Position numbers and translations under genes: made by a program
From: Nonomuraea thailandensis
GTDB taxonomy: Bacteria > Actinomycetota > Actinomycetes > Streptosporangiales > Streptosporangiaceae
DNA: 64,000 nt
Direction of reading: 5' to 3'
Assembly (NCBI RefSeq): GCF_024172165.1
Contig: NZ_JAMZEB010000002.1
Location: 8,096,501 to 8,160,500 of the forward strand
Shown: piece by piece, positions 54,653 to 64,000 of the stretch
Numbering within the stretch: position 1 is the first letter of the stretch
How the letters are laid out: each line of letters opens with the position of its first letter
The notes under the pieces: model-generated
Database searches by the model: none
Seen by the model: only the letters and a program-made list of their open reading frames with translations
Told to the model about the DNA's origin: nothing

Positions 54653-55836
54653 AGCTCCTCCAGCACGTCCGCGAGTGCCACGACTCCCGCCTCGCAGTCT
54701 GCCCGTTCGGCGTGCTCGCTGGGGGAATGGGACACGCCGGTGGGGTTCCTGACGAACAACATCGCGCTCGGTACGCCTGCCGCGGCGAGGATCCCGGCGT
54801 CGTGACCGGCGCCCGTGGGCAGGATCGGCGCGGGCGTGTCGCCGCCGGCGGCCCGGGCGATCCGGTCCCTCAGCGCGGTGTCGAAGGCGACGACCGGGGT
54901 CCACGACTCCTCGCGCACCTGCGCCCCCTCGGAGAGCTCGGCCACCAGGGCGCGCACGGCGTCCTCGTCGGCGCCGCGCGCGTCCAGCCAGGCCGAGGCC
55001 AGGCCGGGGATGGCGTTGGCGTTGCCGGGAGAGACGCGCACCTTGCCGATCGTGGCCACCACCCCGCGGCGCTCGGCCGCCTCGCGCGCGGCCAGCACCA
55101 TGCGGGCCAGCGGCAACATCGGATCGTCGCGGTCGGCCAGCCTGGTGGTGCCCGCGTGGTCGGCCCGCCCGCGGAAGTCGAAGCGCCACCGCCCGTGCGG
55201 CCAGATCGCACTGGCCACCCCCACGGGACGGCCCTCGGTGACGAGCCCGCGGCCCTGCTCCACGTGCAGCTCGACGAACGTGCCGACGGCGGCCAGCGTC
55301 TCGTCGTCGCGCCCGAGCCCGCCGGGCCTGCGCCCGGCCCGCTTCAGCACGTCGGCCAGGGTGTCGCCGTCGTCGTCGGTGAGCGCGAGCGCCCGCTCGG
55401 GCGGGAGCACCCCGGTGAGCAGCCTCGACCCCACGCACGGCACGCCGAACCTGGCGCCCTCCTCGTCGGTGAAGCAGGCCACGCCCAGGGGGACGGACGG
55501 TGTCACGTGCCGCTCGCGGAGCAGGTCGAGCGCGGCGAAGGCCGACACGACGCCGAGCGGGCCGTCGTACGCGCCGCCCTGCCGTACGGAGTCGAGGTGG
55601 CTGCCGGTGACGACGCCGGGGCGCTCCGGCGACGGGGTGCCCCACCAGGCCCACAGGTTGCCGTTGCGGTCCTCCCGCAAGGTCAGCCGGCGCCGCCCCG
55701 CCTCGCCCGCGAACCACTCGCGCAGCTCCAGGTCGGCCTCCGACCACGCGTCGCGAACATAACCGCCGGTCTCCGGATCTCGTCCCAGGTGCGCGAGTTG
55801 CTCAAGCATGGACCCAACTCTAGTGAATGGATCCAT
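54643..55836 (-). CDS. M20-family amidohydrolase (allantoate amidohydrolase-like)
   Basis: A 397-aa Zn-dependent M20 peptidase-fold hydrolase. Metal and catalytic elements are visible: GSHLDSV near residue 78, [10 protein letters not shown] near 126, ELHVEQG near 187 and the dimer-lid His in RADHAGTTR. The family includes allantoate amidohydrolase and N-carbamoyl-amino-acid hydrolases. In this hut operon it sits where the missing N-formylglutamate deformylase (HutG) should be. ATG 55836 lies inside the palindromic operator. ATG 55809 would remove nine residues, leaving the operator wholly upstream. Confidence 0.85.
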   Translation of the reverse strand: MDPFTRVGSMLEQLAHLGRDPETGGYVRDAWSEADLELREWFAGEAGRRRLTLREDRNGNLWAWWGTPSPERPGVVTGSHLDSVRQGGAYDGPLGVVSAFAALDLLRERHVTPSVPLGVACFTDEEGARFGVPCVGSRLLTGVLPPERALALTDDDGDTLADVLKRAGRRPGGLGRDDETLAAVGTFVELHVEQGRGLVTEGRPVGVASAIWPHGRWRFDFRGRADHAGTTRLADRDDPMLPLARMVLAAREAAERRGVVATIGKVRVSPGNANAIPGLASAWLDARGADEDAVRALVAELSEGAQVREESWTPVVAFDTALRDRIARAAGGDTPAPILPTGAGHDAGILAAAGVPSAMLFVRNPTGVSHSPSEHAERADCEAGVVALADVLEELCR

Positions 55837-55840
55837 TCAC
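55823..55840. promoter_or_regulatory. Perfect 18-bp palindrome at the M20-hutF-hutI start
   Basis: GTGAATGGATCCATTCAC is a perfect palindrome covering the upstream candidate start codon. The same GTGAAT ... ATTCAC arms recur upstream of hutU (59081-59106). It is the likely operator of the RpiR-type regulator encoded between the two. Confidence 0.75.
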
Positions 55841-55841
55841 C

Positions 55842-56528
55842 TCAGTTGACCGGCCCTCCCCGGGGGCGCAGCGTCAGCTCGGTGAGGTGGGCGTCGGGCC
55901 CGGCCGTGACGGTGGCCAGCACGGCCCTGGCGACGGTCTCCGGCTTGAGGTACTTCTCCGGCTCGAACTCCCCTCCCTCGTAGTCGCGCACGCCGCGCTG
56001 CATGTCGGTGGCGGTCCGGCCCGGGTAGACGGTGGTGACCCGGAGCGCGGGCTCCTCCAGCCGCAAGGCGTCGGCGAACGCCTTGAGCGCGAACTTGCTG
56101 GCCGCGTACGAGGCCCAGTCGGGGTTGGCCCGCTGGCCCGAGCCCGAATTGACGCACACGACGTGCCCCCCGGCGGCGCGCAGCGCGGGCAGCAGCAGCC
56201 GGGTCAGCTCGGCGACCGCGACGACGTTGACCTCCATGGTCCGCAGCCACACCTCGGCGGGCGTGTCGGCGATCCGGCCGAGCACGCTGACGCCGGCGCT
56301 GTGCACGAGGACGTCGAGCCGTTCGACGCCCTCGACGTCGGCCGCCGTGACCCGGGTCAGCTCCACCGGCCACGGCCGGGAGCCGGGCAGCTCGGCGGCC
56401 AGGGCGGCCAGCGCCGCCTCGTCGCGTCCGCCGAGCAGGACGTCGTGGGTCGGGGCCAGGGCTCTGGCGACGGCCGCGCCGACACCCCTGGAGGCGCCGG
56501 TGACCAGCGCCTTCGGTCGATCAGTCAT
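55842..56528 (-). CDS. Short-chain dehydrogenase/reductase
   Basis: A 228-aa classical SDR. Cofactor motif TGASRGVGAAVA is near residues 9-20, the LVHSAGVS strand near 78, and the catalytic YAASK follows the conserved Ser (in NSGSGQ). It is 10 bp downstream of the RpiR gene on the same strand, so probably co-transcribed. The reaction is unknown, and it is not a known hut enzyme. Confidence 0.87.
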   Translation of the reverse strand: MTDRPKALVTGASRGVGAAVARALAPTHDVLLGGRDEAALAALAAELPGSRPWPVELTRVTAADVEGVERLDVLVHSAGVSVLGRIADTPAEVWLRTMEVNVVAVAELTRLLLPALRAAGGHVVCVNSGSGQRANPDWASYAASKFALKAFADALRLEEPALRVTTVYPGRTATDMQRGVRDYEGGEFEPEKYLKPETVARAVLATVTAGPDAHLTELTLRPRGGPVN

Positions 56529-56538
56529 GGGAGGCAGC

Positions 56539-57372
56539 TTATTGAAGCTCGCCGGGGTGGAAGGTGCCGGTCTCCTCGGTCATCCGCTCGTACTCGTCGA
56601 GCCTGGCCTGGGTGCGCAGCGGCGCCGCGTCGGCCATGGCCTCCACCAGGGCCATGGCCAGCGCCAGCGGCGCCGCGTGCGAGTCGAACACGAGCCGGTC
56701 GCCCACGGGCGCGTCCAGCACGATCTCGGCGGGGAAGTCGGGCCTGTCGGTGATGGCGGCCACGCGGAGCCCGAGCTTCTCCGCGTACTCCAGGCCCTGC
56801 AGCACCTCCACCGGGTAACGCGGCAGGACCACGGCCACCACCCACTCGGCCCCGGCCCTGCGGGCCGCGTGCAGCCCGTCGACCAGCTCGGAGCCGCCGT
56901 GGGTGAGCAGCCGCACGTCGGGGTGGATGCGGCGGGCGTAGTAGGCGAACGTGGTGGCCAGCCCGCACGAGACGCGCAGCCCGAGCACGGGCAGCGGCTC
57001 GGCGGCGGCCAGGTGCTCGCCCAGCTCCTTGAGCGGGAACGCCGCCAGCCGCTCCCTGACCAGGGCGAGGTTGCGGATCTCGCAGTCGATCGCGCCGCGC
57101 AGCAGGCTCTCCTGCGGCGCCTCGACCCCGCCCCCGAGCACCAGCGGCCGCAGGGCCTGCCGCAGCTCGGGGTAGCCGGCGAAGCCCAGCACCATGGCGA
57201 ACCTGGTCACGGACGGCTGGCTGACGCCGGCCCGCTCCGCCAGCTCCACGCTGGACAGGAAGATCGCCTCGTCCAGGTGCTCGCCGAGATAGTGCGCGAT
57301 CCTCCGTTGTACGGGCGACAGCCTCCGGCCATCCAGGAGCACGTCAAGCCCACCGTGATATCCGTCCGCCAC
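56539..57372 (-). CDS. RpiR/MurR family regulator with SIS domain, probable hut regulator
   Basis: A 277-aa regulator. The N-terminal HTH_6 domain (LSSVELAERAGVSQPSVTRFAM, near residues 38-60) is followed by a C-terminal SIS domain (LGLRVSCGLATTFAYYARR near 128 onward) that usually binds a phosphosugar. In hut clusters RpiR proteins of this kind probably sense a pathway intermediate. It lies between the two GTGAAT-type palindromes. GTG 57372 starts the frame. The hutU stop is 46 bp upstream. Confidence 0.85.
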   Translation of the reverse strand: MADGYHGGLDVLLDGRRLSPVQRRIAHYLGEHLDEAIFLSSVELAERAGVSQPSVTRFAMVLGFAGYPELRQALRPLVLGGGVEAPQESLLRGAIDCEIRNLALVRERLAAFPLKELGEHLAAAEPLPVLGLRVSCGLATTFAYYARRIHPDVRLLTHGGSELVDGLHAARRAGAEWVVAVVLPRYPVEVLQGLEYAEKLGLRVAAITDRPDFPAEIVLDAPVGDRLVFDSHAAPLALAMALVEAMADAAPLRTQARLDEYERMTEETGTFHPGELQ

Positions 57373-57418
57373 GCCACCTCCAACGCCGCAGACCCGACAT
57401 TCTCATCCCGTTACAGAG

Positions 57419-59068
<1,650 letters not shown>

Positions 59069-59080
59069 GGGTGGTGGTCC

Positions 59081-59106
59081 CTTCGTGAATGAACCCATTC
59101 ACGAAG
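59081..59106 (-). promoter_or_regulatory. Palindromic operator in front of hutU
   Basis: Arms CTTCGTGAATG and CATTCACGAAG are perfect 11-bp inverted repeats with a 4-bp spacer AACC. It ends 13 bp before the hutU ATG. It shares GTGAATG/CATTCAC with the palindrome at 55823-55840. This positions a repressor over the transcription or translation start. Confidence 0.8.
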
Positions 59107-59227
59107 AGACTAACCCGAATCCCGGCTTCAGCCGCAGTGGAAGACCGGGCCGTAGGTCTGGCCGCCCTTCTTGGCGGCGATGCCGTCGACCAGCCTGCCG
59201 CCGCAGGACTCGGCTTCGGCGGGGGCG

Positions 59228-60937
59228 TCAACCTACCAGGAACTGGGTGGCCGCCAGCTCCCTGTAGAGCTCGTCCTCGCCCACCAGCTCGTCGTGCGTG
59301 CCCACGGCCCGCACGCCGCCCGCCTCCATGACCACGATCCGGTCGGCGTTGGTCACCGTGGACAGGCGATGCGCGATGACCAGCACCGTCGTCTCCTGCG
59401 CGACCTCGGCGATGACCTCGCGCAGGCGCAGCTCGTTGACCGCGTCGAGTTGCGAGGTGGCCTCGTCGAGCAACAGCAGCCTGGGCTTGCGCAGCAGCGC
59501 CCTGGCGATCGCCACGCGCTGCCGCTCGCCGCCCGACAGCAGCACGCCCCGGTGCCCGACCGGTGTCTCCAGCCCGTCGGGCAGCCTGGCGACCAGGTCG
59601 TCGAGCCGGGTGCGTGCGATCGCGCGGCGCAGCTCGTCCTCCGTGGCGTCCTGGGCGGCGAACAACAGGTTCTCCCTCAGCGTGCCGGCCAGCACGGGCG
59701 CGTCCTGCTCGACGTAGCCGAGCGCGGCCCGCAGCTCGGCCAGCGGCCAGTCGCGGATGTCCCTGCCGTCGACGAGGATCGTGCCGTCCTGGTGCTCGTA
59801 GAAGCGCTCCAGCAGCGCGAACACCGTGGACTTGCCCGCCCCCGAGGGCCCGACCAGCGCGGTCATGCCGCCGGGCGGCACCTCGAAGCTCACGCCGTCG
59901 TGCACCACGGGCCGGTCGTCGCCGTACCTGAAGACCACGTCCTGGAAGCGCACCCCGGCCGGCCGGCCGTCCTCCGCCGCCGCGACGCTGACCGGCTCCG
60001 CCGGCAGCTCCTCGATCTCCTTGATCCGCTTCATCGCGGCGAGCCCCTGCTGCAGCTGCACCCCGCCCTGCACGAGCTGCCCGATCGGCGGCACCAGGTA
60101 GAACAGGTAGAGCAGGAACGCGATCAGCGACGACACCTCCAGCGTGCCGGAGGCGACCCGCGCGCCGCCCACCGCCAGCACGGCCAGGAACGCGATCTGC
60201 ACCGCCATCCACGTCGCCACCCCCGCGAGCGACGTCCAGCCGGCGACCTGCAGCCCGCGGTCACGGGCCCGCGTGGCGGCCTCGCCGACCACGGCGATCT
60301 CCCGCTCCTCGGCGCCGCTGGCCTTGACCGTCCGGTACGCCTGCAGCGCCCGGTCCAGCACCGCGCCCATCTCGCCCACGGCCTCCTGGGCGTGCGACTG
60401 CGCCCGCTGGATCTTCGGCATGATGAGCGCGACCAGCCCGCCGATCAGCACCACGATCAGCAGCGTGACCAGCAGCAGCACGCCGTCCATCGCTGCCATC
60501 AAGACGATCGCGCCGACCAGCATGAACGCCGCGCTGACGGACTCCACGATGCCGTTGGTCAGCACGGCGCGCAGCAACGTCGTGTCACCGGTCACCCGCG
60601 ACAGCAGGTCGCCGGGCTTGAGCCGGTCCACGTCGGCGACCTTGAGCCGCAGCAGCCGGTCCACGAGCCTGCGCCGGGCGCCGAGCACGATGCCCTCGCC
60701 CGTGCGCTCCATCAGGTAGCTTCCCCCGGCCGAGACGACGGCGCCGACCAGCACCGCCACGGTCAGCCAGATCAGCGGCCCGGCCATCGACCCACCCTGG
60801 CCGAACGCGTCCACCACGTACTTGGCCAGCAACGGCATCGACAGGCCCGCCGCCGAGCCGATCAGGCTCAGTAACCCGCCCAGGACGAGGACTCTCCGGT
60901 GCGGGCGGACGTAGGCCAGCAGCTCCTTGACCACCAC
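59228..60937 (-). CDS. ABC exporter, fused membrane and ATPase domains
   Basis: A 569-aa half-transporter that should homodimerise. Membrane domain of six helices spans residues 1-310, then ATPase with Walker A GPSGAGKST, signature [16 protein letters not shown], Walker B LLLLDEATSQLD and H-loop VIAHRLST. It belongs to the multidrug/lipid exporter group (ABCB-type). GTG 60937 or 60934 follows AGAGGAG, and a GTG at 60949 is also in frame. Paired GTCAA/TTGAC repeats and a good promoter lie upstream, divergent from the DUF4331 gene. Confidence 0.88.
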   Translation of the reverse strand: MVVKELLAYVRPHRRVLVLGGLLSLIGSAAGLSMPLLAKYVVDAFGQGGSMAGPLIWLTVAVLVGAVVSAGGSYLMERTGEGIVLGARRRLVDRLLRLKVADVDRLKPGDLLSRVTGDTTLLRAVLTNGIVESVSAAFMLVGAIVLMAAMDGVLLLVTLLIVVLIGGLVALIMPKIQRAQSHAQEAVGEMGAVLDRALQAYRTVKASGAEEREIAVVGEAATRARDRGLQVAGWTSLAGVATWMAVQIAFLAVLAVGGARVASGTLEVSSLIAFLLYLFYLVPPIGQLVQGGVQLQQGLAAMKRIKEIEELPAEPVSVAAAEDGRPAGVRFQDVVFRYGDDRPVVHDGVSFEVPPGGMTALVGPSGAGKSTVFALLERFYEHQDGTILVDGRDIRDWPLAELRAALGYVEQDAPVLAGTLRENLLFAAQDATEDELRRAIARTRLDDLVARLPDGLETPVGHRGVLLSGGERQRVAIARALLRKPRLLLLDEATSQLDAVNELRLREVIAEVAQETTVLVIAHRLSTVTNADRIVVMEAGGVRAVGTHDELVGEDELYRELAATQFLVG

Positions 60938-61008
60938 ATCTCCTCTCACGATATTTCTCGACTTCTCTCCAACGAACAGAGCGTCCCGTTCTGCACCCCC
61001 GAGACAGA

Positions 61009-61051
61009 GTCAACCTAAATTGACGACCTAAGTATGTCAACTTTGGTTGAC
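61009..61051. promoter_or_regulatory. Exporter promoter with two GTCAA/TTGAC inverted repeats
   Basis: Two 16-bp inverted repeats, GTCAA-CCTAAA-TTGAC (61009-61024) and GTCAAC-TTTG-GTTGAC (61036-61051), have centres 27 bp apart. On the minus strand TTGACA (61035-61040), a 17-bp spacer and TAGGTT (61012-61017) form a good promoter for the exporter. The repeats cover both elements. The regulator is not in the window. Confidence 0.6.
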
Positions 61052-61166
61052 ACTCATTCTCAAGGAGGAGACCGACATCCGGCAGCGGCCCGCGGACGAA
61101 TAGGGCGTCGAGGAATCCGGCCGGAACCTCGAACGTCACGATCAGCCCTTCCCGAAAGGACCGAAC

Positions 61167-62543
61167 ATGGAGCTCCGGATCAACCGGCGCGCTCTAGTCG
61201 GACTTGGTCTCGCCGTAGCGGTCGCCGCCTCGTCGATGGCCGTGCTCCGCACCGACTCCGGCACCGCTTCCTCACACCGCGAGGCCCCGGCGATCTCGAA
61301 CGACCCGCAGCACGACAACACCGACGTGTACGCGTTCGTCAGCCCTGACAAGCCCGACTCCGTGACCCTGATCTCGAACTGGATCCCCTTCGAGGAGCCC
61401 AACGGCGGCCCGAACTTCTACCCGTTCGCCACCAGGTCGCGGCACAACATAAAGATCGACAACGACGGCGACGGCAAGTCCGACATCGTGTACGAGTGGA
61501 CGTTCCGCAACGAGGACAAGCGCGGCAACACCACGTTCCTGTACAACAACGGCCCCGTCACCTCGCTGAACGACGAGAACCTGCTCTTCCGCCAGCGCTA
61601 CACGCTCAAGCGGATCACGCCCGGCGGCTCCAAGACCCTGGTCAGCGACGGCATCGTCGCCCCCAGCAACGTCGGCGCCGCCTCCATGCCCAACTACGCG
61701 ACCCTGCGCAACCAGGCGATCAGGAACCTCCCCGGCGGCGGCAAGACCTACTCCGGGCAGGCGGACGAGGCCTTCTTCCTCGACCTGCGCGTGTTCGACC
61801 TGCTCTACGGCGGCGACCTGTCGCTCGTCGGCCAGGACACCCTCAAGGGGTACAACGTCAACACCGTGGCCATCCAGGTTCCCCAGGCCGACCTGGCGCT
61901 CAAGGGCGACCCCAAGCGCAACCCGGTGATCGGCGTCTGCTCCACCACCGACAAGTTCAACGGCAACTCGTTCGTGCAGGTCTCCCGCCTGTGCAACCCG
62001 CTGGTGAACGAGCTGGTGGCCGCCTCCGGCATGAAGGACGCCTACAACGCCCTCGACCCGTCCAAGGACGCGGACGTCAAGGCGCTGGTCGACCGGGTCA
62101 CCAACCCCGAGGTCGCCAGGCTCCTGGAGTCCATCTACGGCATCAAGGCGCCCGCGACCCCGCGCAACGACCTGGTCCAGATCTTCCTGAGCGGCATCGC
62201 CAAGAACAACGGCCCCATCAAGGCCGACCTCAACGCCCAGTCGCTCAACAAGGACGCCGGCAAGCAGCGCGGCTCCGAGCAGCTCCGGCTGAACATGTCG
62301 ATCCCCGTCACCAAGGACCCGAACAGGCTCGGCGTCCTCGGCGGCGACCTGCAGGGCTTCCCGAACGGCCGCCGGCTCGCCGACGACGTCGTGGACATCG
62401 AGCTGCAGGCCGTGGCCGGCGCCGCCCAGAGCGGCAAGCTCATCCCCGGCCTGACGGACAAGGTGGACGCGAACGACAAGCCCTTCGACAAGACGTTCCC
62501 GTACATCCCGCTGCCGAGCAACGTGGCAGTGAACCAGCGATGA
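61167..62543 (+). CDS. DUF4331 secreted protein
   Basis: A 458-aa protein with an N-terminal signal or Tat-like segment (NRRALVGLGLAVAVAASSMAVL). The mature part opens SSHREAPAISNDPQHDNTDVYAF, the DUF4331 signature, and ends with VDIELQAVAGAA and LIPGLTDKVDAND-like elements. DUF4331 proteins are uncharacterised. A conserved set of Asp and His residues near the start suggests metal binding. Here it precedes a TPR protein and a membrane-protein gene, an association seen in other actinobacteria. Two tandem hairpins follow it. Confidence 0.85.
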   Translation: MELRINRRALVGLGLAVAVAASSMAVLRTDSGTASSHREAPAISNDPQHDNTDVYAFVSPDKPDSVTLISNWIPFEEPNGGPNFYPFATRSRHNIKIDNDGDGKSDIVYEWTFRNEDKRGNTTFLYNNGPVTSLNDENLLFRQRYTLKRITPGGSKTLVSDGIVAPSNVGAASMPNYATLRNQAIRNLPGGGKTYSGQADEAFFLDLRVFDLLYGGDLSLVGQDTLKGYNVNTVAIQVPQADLALKGDPKRNPVIGVCSTTDKFNGNSFVQVSRLCNPLVNELVAASGMKDAYNALDPSKDADVKALVDRVTNPEVARLLESIYGIKAPATPRNDLVQIFLSGIAKNNGPIKADLNAQSLNKDAGKQRGSEQLRLNMSIPVTKDPNRLGVLGGDLQGFPNGRRLADDVVDIELQAVAGAAQSGKLIPGLTDKVDANDKPFDKTFPYIPLPSNVAVNQR

Positions 62544-62590
62544 CCACCTGACCTGCCGGTTCCCTCTCCAAGCCGGCCGGTCACTCCCCA

Positions 62591-62673
62591 GGCGGCAGAC
62601 CTCCCGTCTCCCATCGTCTGCCGCCACAGAAAAGGGCCGGCCGGCCGTGCTCCCCGTCACGGCCGGCCGGCCC
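62591..62673. terminator. Two tandem hairpins after the DUF4331 gene
   Basis: Hairpin 1 has 10-bp arms GGCGGCAGAC (62591-62600) and GTCTGCCGCC (62616-62625). Hairpin 2 has perfect 16-bp arms at 62634-62649 and 62658-62673 (GGCCGGCC core) with an 8-nt loop. They lie between the DUF4331 and TPR genes, probably ending or attenuating transcription. Confidence 0.7.
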
Positions 62674-62699
62674 CACACCCAGCTTCGGAGCCGTGGCAC

Positions 62700-63899
62700 A
62701 TGCGCACGTTCGCGATATTCGCCGGCATCGCCCTCGTCGGGGCGCTGATCTTCACGATCGTCTCCTTCTCCTCCTCCCCCGCCACCGAACCGGCGGCGGG
62801 CCAGCCGCGCCGCGAGACGCTGCAGGAGCGGCTCAAGCGCCTGCCCGCCGACCACCGCGGCTGGGCCGAGCTCGGCCTCCAGTACGTCGACCAGGCCAGG
62901 GTCACCGGCGACCCGGCGTTCTACACCAAGGCGGAAGGCGCGCTCGCCACCGCCGCCAAGCTGAACGACCGCGACGACGCGGTCCTCACCGGCCAGGCCG
63001 CGCTGGCCGCCGGCCGCCACGAGTTCCGCGACGCCGTACGGCTGGCCGAGCGCGCCATCGGCGCCAACCCGTACGGGGCCGGGGCCTACGGCGTGCTGGC
63101 CGACGCCAGGACCCAGCTCGGGGACCTGAAGGGCGCGCAGCAGGCCGTGGACAAGATGCTGGGCCTGCGCCCGGGGGTGGCCGCCTTCGCCCGCGCCTCG
63201 TACGCGGCGGAGCTGCGCGGCGACCGCGACGGGGCGCGCAGGTACCTCGAGTACGCCCACGCCGACGCCTGGTCGCCGGCCGACCTCGCCTACAGCCGCT
63301 ACTACCTGGGTGAGCTGGCGCTGCACGCGGGCGACCTGGAGACGGCGACCGGCTGGTACGCCAGGGCCCTGCAGGCCTCCCCCGCCTACACCCCCGCCCT
63401 CGCCGGCCAGGCCAGGGCGGCGGCGCTCGGCGGCCGCCTGACCGAGGCGCTCGACCTCTACGAGAGCGTCGTCCAGCGGCTGCCCCTGCCCCAGTACCTC
63501 ATCGAGCAGGGCGAGACCCGGATCAAGGCGGGCCTGCCGGCCGACTGGACGCTGCTCGACGCCCAGCGCGAGCTCTTCGAGGCCGCGGGCGTGCGCGACG
63601 ACCTGACGCGGGCCGAGTTCCTGGCCGACCACGGCGACCCGAAGCAGGCCGTCGAGCACGCCAGGGCCGAGTACGCCCGCAACCCGAACCTCGTCGCCGC
63701 CGACGCCCTGGCATGGGCGCTGCACAAGGCGGGCAGATCTGCCGAGGCGCTCCGCTACGCCAAGGAGGCCACCGCCACCGGCTGGCGGAACCCGCTGATC
63801 ACCTACCACCGCGCCAAGATCGAGCAGGCACTCGGCCGCGACGCGCGGGTGGACCCCGGCTTCGACCCGGCGCTGTCCGCACTGGCGAGGTTCTCATGA
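62700..63899 (+). CDS. Membrane-anchored TPR protein
   Basis: A 399-aa protein. One N-terminal membrane helix (residues 3-24) anchors it, then tetratricopeptide-like repeats run from about residue 60 to the end (for example WAELGLQYVDQARVTGDPAFYTKAEGAL and ELALHAGDLETATGWYARALQ). Such repeats mediate protein contacts. It is coupled to the next gene by an ATGA overlap. No catalytic motif is seen. Confidence 0.82.
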   Translation: MRTFAIFAGIALVGALIFTIVSFSSSPATEPAAGQPRRETLQERLKRLPADHRGWAELGLQYVDQARVTGDPAFYTKAEGALATAAKLNDRDDAVLTGQAALAAGRHEFRDAVRLAERAIGANPYGAGAYGVLADARTQLGDLKGAQQAVDKMLGLRPGVAAFARASYAAELRGDRDGARRYLEYAHADAWSPADLAYSRYYLGELALHAGDLETATGWYARALQASPAYTPALAGQARAAALGGRLTEALDLYESVVQRLPLPQYLIEQGETRIKAGLPADWTLLDAQRELFEAAGVRDDLTRAEFLADHGDPKQAVEHARAEYARNPNLVAADALAWALHKAGRSAEALRYAKEATATGWRNPLITYHRAKIEQALGRDARVDPGFDPALSALARFS

Positions 63900-64000
63900 G
63901 GGCGGTCCGGCTCGCCCTGGCGGCCCTGCTCCTCACGCTGTCCGCGACCGTCCTGCTCACGGGCACGGCCCAGGCCCGGACAGGGACGGCCCTCCACCCG
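63896..64000 (+). CDS. Partial gene with signal peptide, possible nickel/cobalt-transporter type
   Basis: Only the first 35 codons are in the window. They encode a signal or first membrane helix (VRLALAALLLTLSATVLLTG) and end at TALHP, where the frame leaves the window. In actinobacteria DUF4331 and TPR genes are often followed by a NicO/HoxN-like protein whose mature part opens with an HPLGN motif, so that is a weak guess. It overlaps the TPR gene stop (ATGA). Confidence 0.5.
   Translation, partial: MRAVRLALAALLLTLSATVLLTGTAQARTGTALHP

Noticed and set aside
59126-59227. A reverse frame reading GIAAKKGGQTYGPVFHCG-like sequence after the ABC exporter stop
   Set aside because: It looks protein-like but has no usable start codon (stop immediately upstream) and is only about 30 codons. 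It could be a gene fragment, but evidence is too thin.
61034-61348. A 104-aa forward frame overlapping the DUF4331 start
   Set aside because: Runs through the promoter repeats and into DUF4331 in another frame, with no family resemblance.

Overview
The window is high-GC (about 70%), has many GTG and TTG starts, dense four-base start/stop overlaps (ATGA, GTGA) and almost no spacer inside operons. Together with three 'conservon' operons (cvnABCD), a GlnR-like amt-glnB-glnD promoter, an IdeR/DmdR-type iron box and a deazaflavin-type (F420) reductase domain, this points to a filamentous actinomycete. Streptosporangiales (for example Nonomuraea or a relative) is my best guess, but the genus is an inference. 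I see no rRNA, tRNA, CRISPR, prophage or intact insertion sequence. The long antisense open frames are GC-driven shadows.

Layout. 1-4825: an NMT1/SsuA-type ABC uptake system (lipoprotein, two permeases, ATPase) with an FAD monooxygenase inserted. 4937-10593: small accessory genes (NmrA-like reductase with a 4-TM protein under a divergent TetR, alpha/beta hydrolase, AraC regulator, two methyltransferases, uridine-kinase-like P-loop protein). 11029-15782: conservon 1. 15959-25579: a module of aminoaldehyde dehydrogenase, MGT-type glycosyltransferase, TetR regulator, polyamine-type ABC importer (potABCD), maltokinase-fold sugar kinase and SIS-domain protein. 25592-29676: conservon 2. 30016-36536: an osmoprotectant/choline operon (ATPase, fused double permease, two tandem binding proteins, choline-dehydrogenase-like GMC oxidase). 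36540-39142: TetR plus a DrrAB-type exporter. 39225-40022: an F420-type reductase fused to hemerythrin. 40019-44461: conservon 3. 44594-48751: glnD, glnB, amt. 48962-52075: iron-siderophore lipoprotein, MOSC protein, a hydrolase remnant and a group-2 sigma factor. 52182-59068: histidine utilisation (hutI, hutF, an M20 amidohydrolase, an SDR, an RpiR-type regulator, hutU). 59228-64000: half-size ABC exporter, DUF4331 protein, TPR protein and the start of a secreted or membrane protein.

How the parts work together. Several local circuits can be read from inverted repeats. GTGAAT/ATTCAC palindromes lie at both hut promoters flanking the RpiR gene. TTGAA-N6-TTCAA boxes lie in both divergent promoter regions of the aldehyde dehydrogenase/glycosyltransferase/pot/kinase/SIS module, which makes that module look like one TetR regulon. 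Paired palindromes exactly 40 bp apart sit in front of the drr exporter. A 45-bp AT-rich palindrome sits in front of the reductase-hemerythrin fusion. Paired GTCAA/TTGAC repeats sit between the ABC exporter and the DUF4331 gene.

The most distinctive features are three complete conservons within 34 kb, whose sensor kinases share short conserved motifs in otherwise disordered C-terminal tails, and the metabolic module at 15959-25579 between conservons 1 and 2, whose substrate cannot be named from sequence and which may be an undescribed amino-sugar or polyamine-conjugate pathway.
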